45,986 nt of DNA, taken from assembly GCA_045638545.1 (NCBI GenBank), contig JAZUBL010000080.1:1-45986 (forward strand), in the 5' to 3' direction. Source of the stretch: UMGS1071 sp045638545. Lineage in GTDB: Bacteria > Bacillota > Clostridia > Oscillospirales > Acutalibacteraceae. A model generated the notes under the pieces. That model worked only from the letters and a program-made list of their open reading frames with translations. It had not been told where the DNA came from and ran no database searches. The translations under genes were made by a program, and so were the position numbers. How positions within the stretch are numbered: the stretch's first letter is position 1; every line of letters begins with the position of its first letter. Below, piece after piece: positions 31,110-38,508 of the stretch.

Positions 31110-32402
31110 ATGAAAGTTGCCGTAATTACACTTGGCTGTAAAGTGAATCAATATGAATCCGAAGCGATGCTGTCCCAACTGATCCGCGCCGGTTTTTCAT
31201 CCTGCCCAAAAGGCGAAACTGCAGACGTCGTGCTGATCAACTCCTGCACTGTTACTGCTGCCAGCGACCAGAAAGTACGCCAGATGCTCCATAAAGCCCG
31301 CCGCAATAATCCGGATGCCGTCATCGTGCTGACCGGCTGTATGCCGCAGGCTTTTCCGGAAGAATCAGAAGCACTCAGCGAAGCAGATATCATTCTTGGC
31401 AACAGCAACCGCGGCGCCCTGCTGAACCATGTGCTCAACTACCTTTCTTCTCATCAGCGTATTGTGGACATCGTTCCTCACGAGAAAGGTGCGGAATTCG
31501 AACCAATGCAGGTGGACAGCTTCCACGACAGAACAAGAGCATTCCTGAAAATTCAGGATGGCTGCAACCGCTTCTGCTCCTACTGCATTATTCCATATGC
31601 AAGAGGCCGCGTCCGCTCCAAGCCGCTCGATGACCTGAAAGCAGAAGTGGAAGGCCTTGCTGCCCACGGCTTTAAAGAAGTTGTACTGACCGGCATTAAT
31701 CTTTCCTGCTATGGACAGGAGTTCGGCCTGCATCTGTGCGACGCTGTAGAGGCCGCCTGCGCTGTAAACGGTATTGAACGTGTTCGCCTTGGTTCTCTGG
31801 AACCGGAACAGCTGAGCCGCCCTGTTGTAGAGCGCCTTGCAAAGCAGGAGAAGCTGTGCCCGCAGTTCCACCTGTCTCTGCAAAGCGGATGCGATGAAAC
31901 ACTGAAGCGCATGAATCGCCACTATGATACAGCGGAATACCGCGACATTGTGAAAAATCTGCGGGAAACATTCGAAAACTGCGCCATCACCACCGACATT
32001 ATGGTTGGCTTTGCAGGCGAAACTGACGAGGAGTTTGCACAGAGCCTTGCTTTTGCAGAGGAAATTGCCTTTGCTAAGGTACACGTGTTTGCTTACTCCC
32101 GCCGCCCTGGCACAAAGGCCCACGATGCACCAAATCAGCTGACCAACAAAGTAAAGGAGCAGCGCAGCAAGGCAATGTCTGCTGTAACAATTGCCACACA
32201 GAAAGCATTCCTGCAGAGTCAGGTTGGCACTGTGCAGGACGTGCTGGTAGAGCGTGAAATCATGCCGAACGTATACGAAGGCTACACAAAAAATTACACC
32301 TCCGTGCGGTTTGCATCTGCTGAAAAAATCAGCGGTCAGATCCTCCCTGTTGCCATTACAGCAGCTGAGGATGAATACTGCACCGGCTCTCTTGTAAAAT
32401 AA
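31110..32402 (+). CDS. mtaB: tRNA t6A37 methylthiotransferase MtaB
   Basis: 430 aa radical SAM enzyme that converts t6A to ms2t6A at position 37 of tRNAs reading ANN codons. An N-terminal UPF0004 domain (MKVAVITLGCKVNQYES, with Cys10 and SCTVTAAS, TGCMPQ) is followed by the radical SAM motif CNRFCSYC (Cys 152, 156, 159) and a TRAM-like C-terminus. KVNQYES is the MtaB rather than MiaB form. An AGGAAG site precedes the ATG at 31110. Followed by a terminator. Confidence 0.95.
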   Translation: MKVAVITLGCKVNQYESEAMLSQLIRAGFSSCPKGETADVVLINSCTVTAASDQKVRQMLHKARRNNPDAVIVLTGCMPQAFPEESEALSEADIILGNSNRGALLNHVLNYLSSHQRIVDIVPHEKGAEFEPMQVDSFHDRTRAFLKIQDGCNRFCSYCIIPYARGRVRSKPLDDLKAEVEGLAAHGFKEVVLTGINLSCYGQEFGLHLCDAVEAACAVNGIERVRLGSLEPEQLSRPVVERLAKQEKLCPQFHLSLQSGCDETLKRMNRHYDTAEYRDIVKNLRETFENCAITTDIMVGFAGETDEEFAQSLAFAEEIAFAKVHVFAYSRRPGTKAHDAPNQLTNKVKEQRSKAMSAVTIATQKAFLQSQVGTVQDVLVEREIMPNVYEGYTKNYTSVRFASAEKISGQILPVAITAAEDEYCTGSLVK

Positions 32403-32409
32403 AGCAAAA

Positions 32410-32446
32410 TGATACCCCCTGCAAACCGCAGAGGGTATTTTTTTAT
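32410..32446 (+). terminator. Terminator of mtaB
   Basis: ATACCC(CC)TGC pairs with GCAGAGGGTAT (32412-32438), followed by a T-run. Confidence 0.85.
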
Positions 32447-32454
32447 TTCCATAA

Positions 32455-32519
32455 TCCTGTCACAACACTGCCATTATATTTTCTACTTCCGCCTGCACCG
32501 TCTCCCTCAAGATGCTCAA
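32455..32519 (-). repeat. Duplicated 3' end of the GHL10 gene
   Basis: On the minus strand this stretch repeats the last ~60 bases of the gene at 32553-33818 with roughly 80% identity and a two-base gap. It includes the stop codon (TGA at 32460-32462 matching 32553-32555) and the following CAGGA. Encoded remnant: LRETVQAEVENIMAVL versus NRETAQGEVENVMAVL. Between the copies lies the hairpin CTCCGCTGG/CCAGCGGAG (32521-32543). Confidence 0.7.
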
Positions 32520-32552
32520 CCTCCGCTGGCGCAGCCAGCGGAGATCTTCCTG

Positions 32553-33818
32553 TCACAGGACTGCCATTACGTTTTCCACTTCCCCTTGTGCCGTCTCCCT
32601 GTTCAAATGCTCATAGGAATAAATCATAAAGCCGTCGCAGCCGATGGTGCGGCCAAAATTCACCTGCCGCGCTAAAATATCATCGGATTTCTTCCATGTA
32701 CCTTCATCAGCATCAGAAGCCGCCTTATATAAGCCCAGCCCAAAATACAGCTTGATGTCATGATTGGTCACCAGGGCTTTCCACTGCTCTGCTGCCTCAT
32801 CATAAGGAAGATAGGGATTTTCAAAGTTATAGTACAGCTGCGGACAGATGTAATCCACGTAGCCGGTGGTGCTGCACCATGCCGCAGCGTCAGCGCCGAT
32901 AGCCTCATTGTTCTCCAGATTACCCTGCGGTGATACACCGAACATCACCGTGCTGTCAATCTCTTTGATCGTTGTATAAACAAGTGACAGCATGGAGCTG
33001 ACGTTGGCTTTGCGCCACTCACGCTGAGAAAGCACAGCGCTTCCTGCCTCTACTGAAGCACAATATTCCTGATAAGTTGCGGCATCAAAGTTTCCGTCTG
33101 CCGTGGGATAAAAGTAGTCATCAAACTGAATACCATCCACGTTATAATTGCGGACGATCTCCGCTACGCCATCGGCAATATACTGCCGTACTTCCGGAAT
33201 ACCAACATTCATGTAAATCCCGGCTGTTTCTGCCCATGGCAGGCACCAGTCCTGTTTTTCCGGATCGCTCTGCCACAGGCAATACGGGTTGCTTTCCGCC
33301 ATGGTCTGCGGTACACCACTGGCCTGCACCCGCATGGGATTGACCCATGCATGGATCTGCAGACCGGCATTGTGGGCAGCTTCCACCATGATCGCCAGCG
33401 GATCATAACCGGGGTCTGTCCCCTGACTGCCGGTCAGATAACTGCTCCAGGGAAACAGCGTGGATGGATAAAACGCATCGGCAAAGGGCCGCACCTGTAC
33501 AATCAGCGTATTCATCCGGCAGGATTTTGCATCGCTGATGATCCGGTCAAATTTCTGCCGGAAAGCTGCTTCACTTTTATCCTGTTCACCGGTCATGTCC
33601 AGGCTGAAATACGGCACCCACACAGCCAGCATTTCTTTTGGCGCTGAAACAGTCTGCGCCTGCGCTTCTGTGCCGGATGATACCGGCGGTAACGTAATTG
33701 CAACCTCCTGCACACCGCCGCTCCTGTATTTTATGTGATACATCGCAGCAAGAACCGTGACCAGCAGCAATCCCACTGCAATGATAATGCCATACTGGCG
33801 CATCCACCCCAGCTTCAT
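32553..33818 (-). CDS. Glycoside hydrolase-like GHL10 (DUF187) exported protein
   Basis: 421 aa. An N-terminal membrane anchor (about 9-27, YGIIIAVGLLLVTVLAAMYH) is followed by a glycosidase-like TIM barrel. Family markers are AVWVPYFSLD, LIVQVRPFADAFYPS, IHAWVNPMRV, VDGIQFDDYFYP and VDYICPQLYYNFE. Members are thought to act on glycans or the cell wall outside the cell, but the substrate is not established. The ATG at 33818 has a weak AAGGGAA site. The 3' end is partly duplicated downstream. Confidence 0.9.
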   Translation of the reverse strand: MKLGWMRQYGIIIAVGLLLVTVLAAMYHIKYRSGGVQEVAITLPPVSSGTEAQAQTVSAPKEMLAVWVPYFSLDMTGEQDKSEAAFRQKFDRIISDAKSCRMNTLIVQVRPFADAFYPSTLFPWSSYLTGSQGTDPGYDPLAIMVEAAHNAGLQIHAWVNPMRVQASGVPQTMAESNPYCLWQSDPEKQDWCLPWAETAGIYMNVGIPEVRQYIADGVAEIVRNYNVDGIQFDDYFYPTADGNFDAATYQEYCASVEAGSAVLSQREWRKANVSSMLSLVYTTIKEIDSTVMFGVSPQGNLENNEAIGADAAAWCSTTGYVDYICPQLYYNFENPYLPYDEAAEQWKALVTNHDIKLYFGLGLYKAASDADEGTWKKSDDILARQVNFGRTIGCDGFMIYSYEHLNRETAQGEVENVMAVL

Positions 33819-33843
33819 GGAATTCCCTTCTTTTCACTTCAAT

Positions 33844-33872
33844 TTGACAGATGCGCAAAATTCCTGTACTAT
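33844..33872 (+). promoter_or_regulatory. Promoter of the DUF1294 gene
   Basis: TTGACA (33844-33849), 17 bp, TACTAT (33867-33872). The leader is about 55 nt. Confidence 0.78.
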
Positions 33873-33933
33873 GAATACAATTGAAATCTGCGCATTCTCC
33901 ATTATTATGTATAATGCAGTGAGGAGAAGAATT

Positions 33934-34227
33934 ATGACTGTTTTTTTACTTGCAACCGGAATTTATTTTGCGGCCATCAGCCTGGTGGCTGTTGCTACCG
34001 CCTGCCTGGATAAGCACAGAGCAAAAAAAGGCAAATGGCGTGTGTCTGAAGCACGGCTGATGCTGCTGGGCTTTTTAGGCGGCGCTCTGTTTGAGTGGAT
34101 CACCATGCGGATCATCCGCCACAAAACAAAGCGAAAGAAATTTATGATCGGCCTGCCGATTTTCTTCATTCTGCACGCAGCTGGATGGGCAGCCGGCTTT
34201 ATCGCCATTCTCATCAACAGCATCTAA
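33934..34227 (+). CDS. DUF1294 small membrane protein
   Basis: 97 aa with hydrophobic segments at about 3-23, 45-58 and 75-95. Family pattern CLDKHRAKKGKWRVSEARLMLLGFLGGALFEWITMRIIRHKTKRKKF is clear. Cytoplasmic membrane protein of unknown role. GAGGAG lies about six bases before the ATG. Single gene with a strong promoter and a shared terminator. Confidence 0.9.
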   Translation: MTVFLLATGIYFAAISLVAVATACLDKHRAKKGKWRVSEARLMLLGFLGGALFEWITMRIIRHKTKRKKFMIGLPIFFILHAAGWAAGFIAILINSI

Positions 34228-34242
34228 CAGAAAAATCGCACA

Positions 34243-34286
34243 AAAAAAGACAACCCTGCATTTCTGCAGTCGGTTGTCTTTTTTGT
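34243..34286. terminator. Bidirectional terminator between DUF1294 and the LbH gene
   Basis: AAAGACAACC and GGTTGTCTTT arms with an inner CTGCA/TGCAG pair. A-run left, T-run right. Confidence 0.88.
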
Positions 34287-34288
34287 TT

Positions 34289-34969
34289 TTACAGCAGGAT
34301 CTCCTGTCGTTCTACGATCTCGCCTGCTTTTTTATAAATGCTGTTTGCTTCCACATAACCACGCACCATAGAAACAGGATACACACTTGCGCAGCGGCCA
34401 ACCACAGAACCAGGGTTCAGCACAGTGTTGCAGCCGATCTCTACAAAGTCACCGAGGATCGCACCGAACTTCTTCAGGCCGGTCTCCAGACGGTTTTCAC
34501 AGCCGCAGATGGTAACCAGTGTTTTGTCTGCCTTTACGTTGGAAGTGATGGAACCTGCGCCCATGTGTGCCTTATAGCCCAGAATGGAGTCACCTACATA
34601 GTTGTAGTGCGGTACCTGCACGTTATCGAACAGTACCACGTTCTTCAGCTCAGTGGAGTTGCCTACTACGCAGTTTGCACCAACCAGTGCATTGCCGCGG
34701 ATAAACGCGCAGTGACGTACTTCTGTGTTCGGGCCGATGATCGTCGGACCTGCAATATATGCAGATGGGAAAACAGTGGCAGACTTTGCGATCCATACGT
34801 TATCGCCGCGCTTTTCGTATTCCTCTTCCGGCAGAGATGCACCGATTTCCAGAATCCACTGAGAAATCAGCGGCAATGCCTCCCATGGGTAAGTTAAAGC
34901 CGCAAACTGCTTTTCTGCTGCTGTATGGCTTAAATCCAGCAATTGTTCAATTGTCACTTTGTTCTGCAT
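34289..34969 (-). CDS. Left-handed beta-helix (hexapeptide) transferase
   Basis: 226 aa. A short N-terminal helical region (LLDLSHTAAEKQFAALTYPWEAL) precedes hexapeptide repeats (AYIAGPTIIGPNTEVRHCAFIRGNALVGANCVVGNSTELKNVVLFDNVQVPHYNYVGDSILG), and then GAGSITSNVKADK and GCNTVLNPGSVVGR. It resembles the acyltransferase half of GlmU without the pyrophosphorylase half, so acyl or nucleotidyl-sugar transfer is likely; the exact substrate is unknown. Start at 34969 follows GAGGG. Last gene of the long minus-strand run. Confidence 0.85.
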   Translation of the reverse strand: MQNKVTIEQLLDLSHTAAEKQFAALTYPWEALPLISQWILEIGASLPEEEYEKRGDNVWIAKSATVFPSAYIAGPTIIGPNTEVRHCAFIRGNALVGANCVVGNSTELKNVVLFDNVQVPHYNYVGDSILGYKAHMGAGSITSNVKADKTLVTICGCENRLETGLKKFGAILGDFVEIGCNTVLNPGSVVGRCASVYPVSMVRGYVEANSIYKKAGEIVERQEILL

Positions 34970-34989
34970 TCCAAATCCCTCTTTCACTC

Positions 34990-36627
34990 TTACTGATCAA
35001 GCTGCTTCAGCAGCAGAAGATCTCTCGTTGTTACTGTGCCGTTTTCATCAAGGTCGGCAGCCGTATAATATTCGTCTGTCAGCAGTTTCTCTTCGGTCAG
35101 ATGCTGATACAGCAGCCGCTGGTCCGCAGAGTTGATGGTTCCGGTGCCGTTCAGGTCACCCTTTACCAGGATAATAACCTCATCCAGCAGTTCTTCACCA
35201 ACGTACAACTGCAGCTGCATTCCGGTGCCCAGTTTGCCGCCGGAAACCACTTCGCCGTTCTTTACTGCAGTCAGCACAGCACCGTTCAGCGGCACTGTTT
35301 TTCGGAACTGGGCAAGGGTGGTGCCGGCAGGCAATGTTACGGTGCCTGATGCAGGATCCACCATAAACCGGCTGCTCTCGATCCTGTCAGCCATGATGGA
35401 TGGATCCGCAGGCTCATCAGAAGAAGAATCCTCTTCCGGCTCCTCTGCATCAGGCGTTGGATCAGGTAACAGCATTTCCTGCATCGGCTCTTTGTGTTCC
35501 GGTTCTGTCTGCACAGGAGCAGAAGACACCGCTTCCGCATCTTCTGAATTCTGATCCGAATCCGTTAAACCGAAGTCATCGTCATCCAGCAGTACACCGC
35601 GGTAGCGGCCTTCTTCCCGGAGAATAGCGGCCACGCCATCACTGCAGGCTGCCGCACAGATCTCACCATCATACAGATAGGTACCGATTGCTGCCGTGTA
35701 ATTACCGGAAGCAAACAGCGCAATTTCATTTTCTGCTGTAATGCCTGCCAGCATACCGGTATCATCTGCTGAAATATCACCGGTAAACGTCGGTGCACCA
35801 TCAATGGCTGAAATATTGCCTCCTGCCATCGTATACAATCGGTTCTTCTCATCTACCGCCAGTGTATCACTGAGGAAGTACAGCGGAAAATCTGCTGCAG
35901 TACTGTTCAGCTTTGACGCACCGAGAATTTCATCGTCAAACAGCGTACCTGCCCAGACAGCGCTCTGCCCCTGCGCATCGCTGCCGCTGAAATAAATCAT
36001 CTCTCCATCGATTGTAATGCCATCCAGAATGATCTGCTCCTGAAGGGCAATGTCCAGCGGCACGGTGTATTCAATATCTGTCAGATCCAGACGAACCACA
36101 CGGTTGCTGCTGCGCGCAACGGCGTAGCAGTCACCGGCATCATCAACACAGATGCTCTCCAGATCAATACGATGCACCGCATTATCAAACACAAATTCTT
36201 CCGCATTGGCAAATTGAGAGCCATCCAGCGGGATCCGCAGAATGCTGCCCAGCTCCATGCCACCGTCATTGCTGCCGGTAATAATATATGCTGTGTTGTT
36301 CTGCACAAACACACGCTTCAGGCCGCCAAGAATACTGCGGTAATTGGCCGCACCTTCTGCCACAGCGCCATCACGCGTCAGAAACATGGCATTGGTGTCG
36401 GTGGTTCCGTTGGTGGTTACCAGCAGAAAGCCGCCGTTTGGCTGTGCGGTGAGCACCTGCTCCTCGTCGAGGATCAGATTTTCCGGCAGAATGTGGCCGA
36501 CGGCATCTCCCGCACCGGAAGAAAGCACCGCACCGGTAGCAATGCCGGCTGCTGCACAAAGCGCCGCACCAAAAAGCACAAGATTCCGTATTCTCTTTCC
36601 TTTTGATTTCCGCATGTGCTTTGCCAT
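34990..36627 (-). CDS. Membrane-anchored protein with C-terminal dockerin
   Basis: 545 aa. An N-terminal signal-anchor (about 14-33) is followed by a repetitive beta-rich region, possibly a propeller (about 55-355), and an acidic Pro/Glu/Ser/Asp linker (about 370-415). A small beta domain (FMVDPASGTVTLPAGTTLAQFRK ... GTGMQLQLYVGEELLDEV) comes next. The end is a type I dockerin with two calcium-binding repeats: DLNGTGTINSADQRLLYQHL and DLDENGTVTTRDLLLLKQL. Dockerins bind cohesins; no cohesin gene is in the window. The start is two bases after the comEA-like stop, so they are probably co-transcribed. Confidence 0.85.
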   Translation of the reverse strand: MAKHMRKSKGKRIRNLVLFGAALCAAAGIATGAVLSSGAGDAVGHILPENLILDEEQVLTAQPNGGFLLVTTNGTTDTNAMFLTRDGAVAEGAANYRSILGGLKRVFVQNNTAYIITGSNDGGMELGSILRIPLDGSQFANAEEFVFDNAVHRIDLESICVDDAGDCYAVARSSNRVVRLDLTDIEYTVPLDIALQEQIILDGITIDGEMIYFSGSDAQGQSAVWAGTLFDDEILGASKLNSTAADFPLYFLSDTLAVDEKNRLYTMAGGNISAIDGAPTFTGDISADDTGMLAGITAENEIALFASGNYTAAIGTYLYDGEICAAACSDGVAAILREEGRYRGVLLDDDDFGLTDSDQNSEDAEAVSSAPVQTEPEHKEPMQEMLLPDPTPDAEEPEEDSSSDEPADPSIMADRIESSRFMVDPASGTVTLPAGTTLAQFRKTVPLNGAVLTAVKNGEVVSGGKLGTGMQLQLYVGEELLDEVIILVKGDLNGTGTINSADQRLLYQHLTEEKLLTDEYYTAADLDENGTVTTRDLLLLKQLDQ

Positions 36628-36629
36628 GG

Positions 36630-36989
36630 TTACTCTACCTCGATCTGCCCTTTGATTTCCTCATAAATTGTTGGTCCGATCCCGGACACATTCTGAATTT
36701 CCTCAATGGAGCGGAATTTCCCCACCGTTTTTCTATACTCCACGATTCGCTGCGCCAATGTTGGACCGATGCGATCCAGCTTTTCCAGCTCTGCTGCCGT
36801 GGCAGTGTTAATGTTGATTTTCCCGTTCTCCTCAATAAATGCACTGACTTCTGCATCTTTTTCCGTGTAATCGGTCAGCACAATGGTCTCCGCCGGCTCC
36901 TTCACAAAGAACAGGTTAAAGCCAACGATCAGTGCGCAGAACAGAACGGCTATGCTCAGCAAAATACGAATCTGCTTTCCGGTTCTCAT
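36630..36989 (-). CDS. ComEA-like helix-hairpin-helix DNA-binding protein
   Basis: 119 aa. A membrane anchor (about 8-28, ILLSIAVLFCALIVGFNLFF), an acidic spacer, and a C-terminal helix-hairpin-helix domain (about 57-118: NINTATAAELEKLDRIGP and ALAQRI-like VEYRKTVGKFRSIEEIQNVSGIGP). This is the DNA-binding part of ComEA, which holds incoming DNA during competence. The full ComEA has an extra N-terminal SLBB domain that is missing here. Ribosome binding site AAGGTG. Nine bases after rluD. Confidence 0.9.
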   Translation of the reverse strand: MRTGKQIRILLSIAVLFCALIVGFNLFFVKEPAETIVLTDYTEKDAEVSAFIEENGKININTATAAELEKLDRIGPTLAQRIVEYRKTVGKFRSIEEIQNVSGIGPTIYEEIKGQIEVE

Positions 36990-36998
36990 TGCATCACC

Positions 36999-37958
36999 TT
37001 AAGAAAGCTTTTTCAGGAATGTCTGGAAATAATCCGGCAGATCGCTGGTGAATTCCAGATATTCTCCTGTTGTCGGGTGAATGAACCCAATCACTCTTGC
37101 ATGGAGGCATTGGCCCTGCAGTGCGGTGATCACTTTCTTCACACCGTAAACAGGGTCGCCTGCCACCGGATGGCCAAGATACGCCATATGGACGCGGATC
37201 TGATGAGTGCGGCCTGTTTCCAGCTTCAGTTTCACATGGGTAAAGCCCGGATATCTGCCCAGTACCGTATAGTGTGTCGTTGCATTGCGGGCGTTCTTTT
37301 CCGTCACGCACATTTTTTTACGGTCTGTCGGATGACGGCCAATTGGCGCATCCACGGTGCCGGTATCTTCTTTCAGATTACCGTAAACAACAGACTCATA
37401 AATGCGGGTGAAGGAATGCTCCTTGATCTGCGCCGCAAGATGACGGTGAGAAGCATCATTCTTGGCAACAATCAGCAGACCGCTGGTATCTTTGTCAATG
37501 CGGTGCACAATGCCTGGACGAATCACACCGTTAATGCCGGAAAGAGAATCACCGCAATGATGCAGCAATGCATTTACCAGTGTACCGGTGTAGTTGCCCG
37601 GTGCCGGATGAACAACCATACCCTTTGGCTTATTGACTACCAGCAGATCATCGTCTTCATAGATAATGTCCAGCGGAATATCCTCCGGCAGGGTATCCAT
37701 ATTCTCCGGCGGCGGAATGATCACGGTGATCACGTCACCGGAGCGGGCTTTGTAGTTTTTGGCAAGTGCCTTGCCTTTGCAGGTCACATTTCCCTGCTCC
37801 ATCAGCTTCTGCAAAGCAGAACGGGTAAAGTCCGGCAGATTTTCACCCAGAATTTTATCGAGACGAATACCGGCTTCTTCCGGAGAAATCTCCAGCGTGA
37901 TCACTTCTTCCGCTGTTTCCAGATCCAGTTCTTCATTCAGCAGTTCTTTATTTTCCAT
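36999..37958 (-). CDS. Pseudouridine synthase, RluD family
   Basis: 319 aa. An N-terminal S4 RNA-binding domain (about 25-85, IRLDKILGENLPDFTRSALQKLMEQGNV) is followed by a catalytic domain with the motif HRIDKDTSGLL (catalytic Asp155) and GRTHQIRVHMAYLGHPVAGD. Typical of RluD/RluC-type enzymes modifying 23S rRNA uridines; the exact target is not decided. The start at 37958 follows AGGAG and overlaps the lspA stop by 11 bases, so translation is coupled. Confidence 0.94.
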   Translation of the reverse strand: MENKELLNEELDLETAEEVITLEISPEEAGIRLDKILGENLPDFTRSALQKLMEQGNVTCKGKALAKNYKARSGDVITVIIPPPENMDTLPEDIPLDIIYEDDDLLVVNKPKGMVVHPAPGNYTGTLVNALLHHCGDSLSGINGVIRPGIVHRIDKDTSGLLIVAKNDASHRHLAAQIKEHSFTRIYESVVYGNLKEDTGTVDAPIGRHPTDRKKMCVTEKNARNATTHYTVLGRYPGFTHVKLKLETGRTHQIRVHMAYLGHPVAGDPVYGVKKVITALQGQCLHARVIGFIHPTTGEYLEFTSDLPDYFQTFLKKLS

Positions 37959-38439
37959 TCTTTGCCTTCTCCTTTTTCTTGCCTCTGCCCATGCAGAAAA
38001 TTGCAAAGATAATGATGCCGATGGTGCCGGCAACTACGAGAATGTCTGCAAAGTTGAAAATACCCGGGAAGAACGGAATATGGATGTAGTCTGTTACAAA
38101 GCTGCCCGGATTAAAAATACGGTCGATCAGGTTGCCGATGCCGCCTGCGATAACCATGATGCAGGAAGTGTAGGAAACCCAGTTGTGTTTCTTATAGAAG
38201 AACAGTGCCGCAATCAGTGCTGCAGTTACAATGCCGGTAGCTGCAATAAAGAACCATGTCTGGCCGGACAGCATGCTAAATGCTGCGCCGAAGTTCTGTG
38301 TATATGTGAAGTTCAGTAATCCCGGGATCACGGTGACGCTGCCGATTGGCGCCAGCTGGGTTGTTACCAGCAGCTTGATCAGCTGGTCTGCCACAACGAG
38401 AGCCGCACTGATTACCAATGAAATGATTGCAAAAACCAT
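37948..38439 (-). CDS. lspA: Lipoprotein signal peptidase LspA
   Basis: 163 aa polytopic membrane aspartyl protease that cuts prolipoproteins before the lipid-modified Cys. Four hydrophobic segments. Catalytic Asp residues lie in GGIGNLIDR (Asp106) and FNFADI (Asp132). ATG at 38439 is used; an in-frame TTG at 38445 is nearer to the GGAG site (five bases) and could be the start. It would process the lipoprotein array in this window. A terminator-like hairpin sits directly before its ribosome binding site. Confidence 0.95.
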   Translation of the reverse strand: MVFAIISLVISAALVVADQLIKLLVTTQLAPIGSVTVIPGLLNFTYTQNFGAAFSMLSGQTWFFIAATGIVTAALIAALFFYKKHNWVSYTSCIMVIAGGIGNLIDRIFNPGSFVTDYIHIPFFPGIFNFADILVVAGTIGIIIFAIFCMGRGKKKEKAKNGK

Positions 38440-38460
38440 ATTCAAAACAACTCCTTATGA

Positions 38461-38490
38461 AAAAAAGGCGAACAACACAGTGCCCGCCTA
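38461..38490 (-). terminator. Terminator between ileS and lspA
   Basis: AGGCG / CGCCT arms and a long T-run on the minus strand that abuts the lspA ribosome binding site. It may be partial, given the operon layout. Confidence 0.65.
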
Positions 38491-38508
38491 ATTCTCTATT
38501 CTATCAAA

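Noticed and set aside
32521..32543. GC-rich hairpin as the terminator of the GHL10 gene
   Set aside because: The stem is perfect, but no T-run follows it on the minus strand, so it is not called as an intrinsic terminator.
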